The position numbers and the translations under genes were made by a program. DNA of 64,000 bases, taken from assembly GCA_037042915.1 (NCBI GenBank), contig CM073199.1, forward strand, positions 2,852,001 through 2,916,000. Direction: 5' to 3'. Within the stretch, counting starts at the first letter, position 1, and each line of letters opens with the position of its first letter. Below are positions 58,870 through 64,000 of the stretch, piece after piece. This DNA is from Auricularia sp. M13 (Eukaryota > Basidiomycota > Agaricomycetes > Auriculariales > Auriculariaceae). The notes under the pieces are model-generated. The model worked only from the letters and a program-made list of their open reading frames with translations, did no database searches and was not told where the DNA came from.

Positions 58870-60804
58870 ATGTTGCCTACCCCGGCTTACACCTACCCTC
58901 AGGCCAGGCGCCCGTCGCCTGTGTTTGCCGATAGGCCTTGCCCTCCCGTTGACCCTGTAATCCAAGGTCTTCGTCGCTTCGAATCCAGCTTTTCTAGTAT
59001 CGAGCAGCAGGATTCTGGCACCCACCCCTTCACCAATGCCATTGACAATCCCATGGTTGGAAACACACGTATTCTCGGCGATGCTGTCGCTGAGTTCAGG
59101 CGTGCCGTTACTCGTAAGAGGCTCGTTATTGACGCGATAATGAGGAATCTGGGTACTGGAGACACTGCGGCAGTCAATCGCATTGCGAACTGGGTTCGCG
59201 ACGTCGCGCAGCAGACTCAAGACCCACCGTTCATCAGGCCTGCCCGAGAGTGTGACGCACCCCCCCTCTTCCCACGGCCTCGTCGTGTGAGTTACTTCAG
59301 GCTCCACACCAACGTCGCTCACCTTTCATTCGCCCAGCATACTCGCCATCCATCTCTTCGGCCCACTGTCGCAGAGGGCTACGTACCGTGCCCCCTTAGG
59401 GACACAGCATTGACCAGGCCCTCGACCCCGTCCACCGCGGCCGCGCTTACCCCGGCTCTGGCACTTGCGCCGACTTTGAGGACCGAGCGCCCCGCTGGCA
59501 ATCTCCCCGGCATTCAGGTCACCGTCGACAAGCTCGCTGACATCGGACGACTCGAGCGCAAGTTCGACCGTGCTCAAGCGCTTCCTGTGCACTCCAGCGA
59601 CCGGCTGGATATGCTGTGCGGCATACTCGAGGCGCTGGACGGTATGGTCGTCCATGGGGACAGACTCGTGCGCTATGCGCGCCGCCGACTTCTCCTGCGT
59701 GTGCTTCCCGCACTGGGAATCGACAGCGCGGCGCCGACGCCCGCTACCGCTGCCACTGCAGGTGCGCTCGATCGCATCGCTCACCTGGAGCGCGTCTTCG
59801 AATATATCATGGCGACGCCGACCCGGACTCGTGCCCGGCAGTACGGTCTGATCATCCCCGCCCTGGACGATATTCCTTCCGGTGGTGCCGCAGAGGTCCG
59901 TCGCGCCCGTCGCCGCCTCGTGCGTCGTATTCTCGAGGCACTCGGGGACCGCCGCCCAGCCCCACCGTTCGACACCGTCGCCACCGCCAGGGCGCTGTCC
60001 GATATTGCTGCGATTGAGCGTCACGTCGCGCGCATTGCCTCGCGGCCTCCTACGCCTTCGAATCCCTACAGGAAGGCGCTCGCCATCCAAGCGAAGAATC
60101 TCACAGCGGTCAAGATCGGCGGCGTCCCGGAAGTGCGCGAGGCGGCCGAGCGCGTCCGGCGGCTCATCATCGACGCCCTCAAACGGACGCGCCGTGTCAG
60201 GTTTGCGCCGGACACGCCCTCCCTCGATGGGCAGCAGCCGCGCATCCAATCGCCTCCTCCGCCGTACGGCTCGCCCGTGCCTCGCAGGATGGTGGGCCGG
60301 TCGCCGTTTGGCCCGCTCCCTCCAAGCCCCACCCCGACCAGCTCGTCGCGCTTCCTCGAGGTTCCGCGGCTCCCGATGCACCACGCAGCTCCAGCGAGGA
60401 TGCGCGGGCCGCACCATCCTCCATCTCCCAGTGGCGCGCCTCACTCGGTGGTCTACTTCGGCCAGATTCCTGTCCTAGTTTTCCCACCTCGCGCGGCGCT
60501 ACTGGAGATGGAAAACGGCATGGAGCACGTCGTCCCCACCCTGGTCATCACCCCACCCGAGGAAACAGCACCCGCTGTACCCATCGCCCGCGATGGAGCG
60601 GTCCGCGTGGCCGCTTCCTCGTCCTTCATCCGGGTTGCTTCGCCGGTCGAGAGCGCCCCGTCTCGCACGCCTCTCCAGCTGATCGACGGCGCCGCACCCA
60701 TCGATACACGCACCACCGATACGTTGGTGTCCTCTTCGGACTCGGACTGGGAGGACGTTGAGGAGAAGGCCGACACCGACTCGGACGGCTTTGAGGTCGT
60801 CTAA
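58870..60804 (+). CDS. protein with four tandem BAG-like repeats
   Basis: An uninterrupted 644-residue ORF behind a TATA box. Four ~65-residue segments share a three-helix pattern: residues about 29-94, 218-283, 298-359 and 373-438. Each has a helix with an IxxLExxF-type spacing, a middle helix with LDxI or LDxM followed by Gly, and a basic last helix such as EVRRARRRLVRRILEAL. The same pattern appears in the BAG domain of the gene at 49.6-51.5 kb (ALTAIAAVES..., LEKLDEVESAG, RKRVVELVEGAL). This suggests tandem, diverged BAG domains, which would contact Hsp70, but the assignment is by eye. The 440-560 region is Pro-rich; the C-terminus is acidic (SSDSDWEDVEEKADTDSDG). No signal peptide or membrane helix. 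Confidence 0.7.
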   Translation: MLPTPAYTYPQARRPSPVFADRPCPPVDPVIQGLRRFESSFSSIEQQDSGTHPFTNAIDNPMVGNTRILGDAVAEFRRAVTRKRLVIDAIMRNLGTGDTAAVNRIANWVRDVAQQTQDPPFIRPARECDAPPLFPRPRRVSYFRLHTNVAHLSFAQHTRHPSLRPTVAEGYVPCPLRDTALTRPSTPSTAAALTPALALAPTLRTERPAGNLPGIQVTVDKLADIGRLERKFDRAQALPVHSSDRLDMLCGILEALDGMVVHGDRLVRYARRRLLLRVLPALGIDSAAPTPATAATAGALDRIAHLERVFEYIMATPTRTRARQYGLIIPALDDIPSGGAAEVRRARRRLVRRILEALGDRRPAPPFDTVATARALSDIAAIERHVARIASRPPTPSNPYRKALAIQAKNLTAVKIGGVPEVREAAERVRRLIIDALKRTRRVRFAPDTPSLDGQQPRIQSPPPPYGSPVPRRMVGRSPFGPLPPSPTPTSSSRFLEVPRLPMHHAAPARMRGPHHPPSPSGAPHSVVYFGQIPVLVFPPRAALLEMENGMEHVVPTLVITPPEETAPAVPIARDGAVRVAASSSFIRVASPVESAPSRTPLQLIDGAAPIDTRTTDTLVSSSDSDWEDVEEKADTDSDGFEVV

Positions 60805-61452
60805 ATTTCTGTAGAACGTTTCTTTCTTTCTTTTATTTTGCGCTTGTTTCTTAGAGCGCCGTCCCGTAGCAGCCTGATGTACTTATTCGCCTTCTGACCA
60901 GCCTTCTTTTAGTATTTCGTCCTCCGTGCAAGCATGTAGCATGTATCCAAGTAGCACCTCAATCGAATTATAGATTATATTTATGGAAAACTGGCGTGCA
61001 GACCGAAGTAATTTGAAAGCGCAAGTACGACGAGCGCGTGACGGAGAAAGCAGAGCGTCGGAGCGCAAACGCGCTTCAGAAGCGGAAGAAACAAATGATC
61101 ACGTGATGTTTGACTCTTTCATATTGCAAGCATTTGCGACGTCTCTAGCATTCTAAAGGATGGATATGAAGCGAAAATATCAGACTCCCTTTCTAGAGCT
61201 TCACGAAGCCGAGTCGAAGGGTCCACAGCGCGTCTCGGACTCGCATTTCGTCTACATTCCGTCGTGATCATCTTCAGTGGTCGTGGATAAAAGCAAACAC
61301 TACGAGGGCAAATTTCAGCTCCTATAGCACAAACGAGGCTACTCAGATCCACGCACGCTGCGAAGTGACAGCCTTGGACGTTGATCCGCGCATCCGGCCC
61401 ATCTGGCCTGGCGGCGCGGTAGGCGTCACGTCAGCTCGACAAGGAAGCATTA
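60805..61452. other. convergent intergenic region
   Basis: Between 3' ends of convergent genes. Only short ORFs; nothing recognised. Confidence 0.6.
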
Positions 61453-63175
61453 TTATCCATACGCACCGAGTATGACGCCCCAGTGTCCAACCTCCTCGTA
61501 CACGCTGAGTCTCACGTCGCGCAGCCCAATTCCGCGCAGAAGCTCCTTGGTGATCTCCGACTGCACATGCTCGACGCTCTGGTCGAGCCCTCTGGAAACC
61601 GTGTCAGCATCTGCGGCCGAGAAAGTAGTGCTCATGATCATCGTACCCGTGGAGTAGCATCACACGCGGCGGCAGCCGTCGCTTCACATCGAAGTTTCGT
61701 GACGCATAAAGCAAGTGGCTAGGCTTCGGTAAACGGGTCAGTCCCTTGCCCTGCCAGTTCAAAGTAGCCGCGTGCATACCGAGTGCTGCAAGCTCGTCAC
61801 CTGAGTCGGCCCGCACACGCGGCGCACAAGGCTGATATTATGCACGCCCTGCACGCTTTCGTGGATGATATGCTTGTCCACGTCGGCAATCGGCGCGAAC
61901 CTCCGTGAAATCCCTTCCGCGTCAGCTTCGTCCAGAAAACCAGATAGGTCGCACTCACAAAATCAGACCCGCGAGATCCGGGATGATGACCTCCCTCGCA
62001 TAAATACTCAGATCGCGGATGCCGTTGGGCACCTCCAAAGTCTTCTTGGACCGCGTCCTAGGCGCGCTCTCCTGCATGTCCCGCGCATGCACCACAGCCT
62101 GCTGCACAGGCACCAACAGCGCGAGCAACCCGCTGAGTCCATGACCCGCGAGGAACACCCGTCGGCCGCCGGATCCTGGCTGGGTCTCTGCCCCGTCACC
62201 TGCGCTACCGTAGCGTTCGGCGACCCAGCGCAGCACAAGTCGCGTATCCTCGATCTGCTGCGGCAGTCGTCCCGAGGGGTACGTCGCAATGTCGGGTACG
62301 ACGACGATGCATTTGAGCGATGCGCTGAGGTTGCGGCCGAGTGAGGCGAAGAGGGTGCGCCCGCGCGGGAGGAAGCGCAGTTGTGGCGGGAGGAAGACGA
62401 GTACTGGCATCTTCTCCGTGTCTGTGTACGAGGTGCAGAGGGGTGTGTAGACGTCTAGACGCATGTTGGGCCGCGGGGAGCCGTAGTGGATGTTGCGCCT
62501 ATTGCGAGGAGCGTTAGCAGTTCTCCGAAAGCGCAGATAAAGAATAATGAAGGCAGCATACGCTATGGTGACCTTGGACCGCGCAATCTTGCGGTAGAAC
62601 CAGTCCGTCCAGAGCAGCGCGAGGAAGCGCGCACCCTCGCGGAGATACATAAACACCGCGCGATCGACGAGCAAGCATCGCGTCCAGTCCCAGGCCAAGA
62701 AGGGAAGAGCGCGTTTCGGCGGCGCGTCCTGCTGCGCGAGGAGCAAGTATGCGAGGTGAGAGATGCCGTAGACGAGAGCTTAGTGGCCCCATGTGATATT
62801 ATGAGACCATGTAGACAGGGGAGCACTCAGAGTTTTAATCCTCACCTGCAGCGAGCGCAGCCAAAGCTGGAAGTATAAGAAAGCCGAGAATGGGTACTTG
62901 ACAGTGGCACAAATGGTCAGCAGGTTTGTGGAGAGCACACAGCTTGGAGACTTACTGAAGCATAGCAGGAGGAGCATAGGCAGGCTGAGCGTGCCGCCAG
63001 ATACAAAAGCCCACGCTAGGACACGGCTTACCCTCGTGCGCAACGGCTCGTGAGTGCGCACGGGGTGTTCTGGTGTTGTGTTGCGGCGCGGGACGACGGT
63101 CGCGTCCGAGGCGCCAGATAGGTCGCGCGTGTGCGCGTGCAGGTACTCCATCGTCTCGACCTCGATGCTGCTCAT
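61453..63175 (-). CDS. membrane-anchored alpha/beta-hydrolase-fold protein
   Basis: Six exons on the minus strand: 63175-62956, 62896-62846, 62778-61959, 61900-61801, 61750-61647 and 61591-61453; 477 residues. Five GT-AG introns (50-67 bp) with matching phases. The N-terminus has two adjacent membrane segments (VLAWAFVSGGTLSLPMLLLLCF; ILGFLILPALAALAALVYGISHLAYLLL), then DAPPKRALPFLAWDWTRCLLVDRAVFMYLREG. The hydrolase part begins NIHYGSPRPNMRLDVYTPL and MPVLVFLPP, as in the esterase/formamidase branch. The expected nucleophile elbow reads AGHGLSG, with Gly at the usual Ser position. An Asp (LLHGGLDQS) and a His (EVGHWG) occupy the places of the other triad members. The 55-bp last intron, with branch-like CTGAC, is needed to form HGGLDQS. 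The molecule may be a hydrolase with a shifted Ser or a non-catalytic relative. Confidence 0.82.
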
Positions 63176-63704
63176 CTTATCAATTCGTAATAAAGGGCTG
63201 TAGAGTATTGGGAAGATAGAGTGGAGGAGAAAAGACAAGCGACGGTTCCTAATCTGTGGCCAGATTCCGTGATAAGCGACTGTACACAGCTCCGGGAACC
63301 CGGCGGCGCACATGATTTTGACAGCTCATGACATTGAGAGATCTGAGGATTTGCCAATGCTGGAGTGTGAAGCGCCTGTCGCGCCGCAAGTCTGAGCTTC
63401 GCGACGCGACAGTTCCTGGGGACGAGATGAGAGGGTCAATCGCTGGAGGAAGCTGTGGGGGAAGCTCGGAGCCGTCGCGTTGACGATGCAGGTCCCAGGG
63501 ACCCAACTACCTGACTCAGGAAATGACCACGGCAGCGCAATGCAGCGGTTGGAAAGACGGCCCCGTGTTGGACCTCCCGGTGTGCGGTAGCACAGCGACT
63601 GAGCAAGGGCTCAGGCAAGGAATGCATAGGAAAATACAACAGAGCTCCAATCCACAATATACAGAAATATACAAGGGTTCCATAGATACTGCAATCAGAT
63701 AGAA
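63176..63704. other. intergenic region
   Basis: Contains the presumed promoter of the hydrolase gene and the 3' region of the next minus-strand gene. No TATA box or gene was recognised. Confidence 0.5.
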
Positions 63705-64000
63705 CTAACGGTAAGCGGGCGGACTCGAGAAGGGGTCGTCCTGCGAGTCTACGGTCGGCCGCCGCTTGCGGTCGGGCGAGAAAGATGGGTTGCTCATAAC
63801 GTGTATCGATTGCGTTGTCGCGCTCGCGTTCGACCGGCTGCGCGCAGCAATGATTTGCATTGCTGCCTCCAGCTCAGGGTCGTACGTTGGACCGCTTGAG
63901 TGCGAGTCGAAGGAGGGGCCTCTGCTCGCTGTATAGGACGATATTAGCCTGTGGGAAATGGATGCAATGGAATCGAGGGACTGACAGCTGTGACCGGGAC
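63705..64000 (-). CDS. 3' end of a gene running in from the right, unknown product
   Basis: The last exon is 63928-63705 on the minus strand, ending in TAG. It is preceded by a 57-bp intron (63929-63985, GTCAGT...TACAG) and the last 15 bases of another exon at the window edge. The exon encodes SRGPSFDSHSSGPTYDPELEAAMQIIAARS and later SNPSFSPDRKRRPT, ending DDPFSSPPAYR: a hydrophilic Ser/Pro-rich tail with a basic DRKRR patch. No domain can be named from this fragment. Confidence 0.55.
   Translation of the reverse strand, partial: PGHSCQSLDSIASISHRLISSYTASRGPSFDSHSSGPTYDPELEAAMQIIAARSRSNASATTQSIHVMSNPSFSPDRKRRPTVDSQDDPFSSPPAYR

Noticed and set aside
59326-60444. 372-codon minus-strand ORF opposite the tandem BAG-like gene
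   Set aside because: Arg-rich shadow of a GC-rich coding strand; the plus strand has the TATA box and structured repeats.
61592-61646. Reading through, or a shorter intron ending before ATGCTGACACGG, in the hydrolase gene
   Set aside because: Both break the frame. Only the acceptor TTTCCAG at 61592 keeps phase and yields the conserved HGG-x-D block.

Overview
The window looks like nuclear DNA of a basidiomycete (Agaricomycetes) fungus. Protein genes carry many GT-AG introns of about 40-70 bp. The gene content is typical of mushroom-forming fungi: a DUF6535 membrane protein, a phytocyanin-like cupredoxin with one membrane anchor, a fungal multi-pass membrane protein, a membrane-anchored alpha/beta hydrolase and a heat-shock BAG-domain protein. 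No bacterial signals (operons, Shine-Dalgarno sites) are seen.

Layout. (1) 1-6669: a decayed Ty3/gypsy LTR retrotransposon (gag, protease, RT, RNase H, integrase), bounded by a truncated 5' LTR and a very short 3' LTR. Its integrase is split by a 486-bp MITE with an 8-bp target-site duplication. (2) 6670-44014: a satellite array of a 158-bp unit, about 205 copies, in two blocks. The 3' LTR joins the satellite in mid-unit, so the retrotransposon probably inserted into the array. (3) 24949-29838: a 4,890-bp giant palindrome (arms of about 2.37 kb, 146-bp spacer) with 8-bp target-site duplications sits inside the array. It looks like a non-autonomous foldback-type transposon whose arms are built of degenerate ~340-bp subrepeats, several carrying a GC-rich hairpin. 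(4) 44015-64000: ordinary gene-bearing sequence with a 283-bp MITE at its edge.

Genes on the right side: a protein-kinase-like fragment (45.3-46.1 kb, +), DUF6535 protein (46.6-49.2 kb, +), BAG-domain heat-shock-type protein (49.6-51.5 kb, -) with heat-shock elements and a TATA box, a poorly resolved secreted-protein candidate (52.4 kb, +), cupredoxin/TM protein (53.9-55.3 kb, +), nine-exon membrane protein (55.8-57.3 kb, -), a protein with four tandem BAG-like repeats (58.9-60.8 kb, +), alpha/beta-hydrolase-fold membrane protein (61.5-63.2 kb, -), and the 3' end of one more gene (63.7-64.0 kb, -). Exon models were built by eye from splice signals, reading phase and remembered family patterns; no alignment was run.

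The most unusual content is the satellite/foldback complex: a large hairpin-rich satellite with local higher-order repeats, invaded by a gypsy element and by a giant palindromic element, each landing at or in a dyad of the satellite unit.
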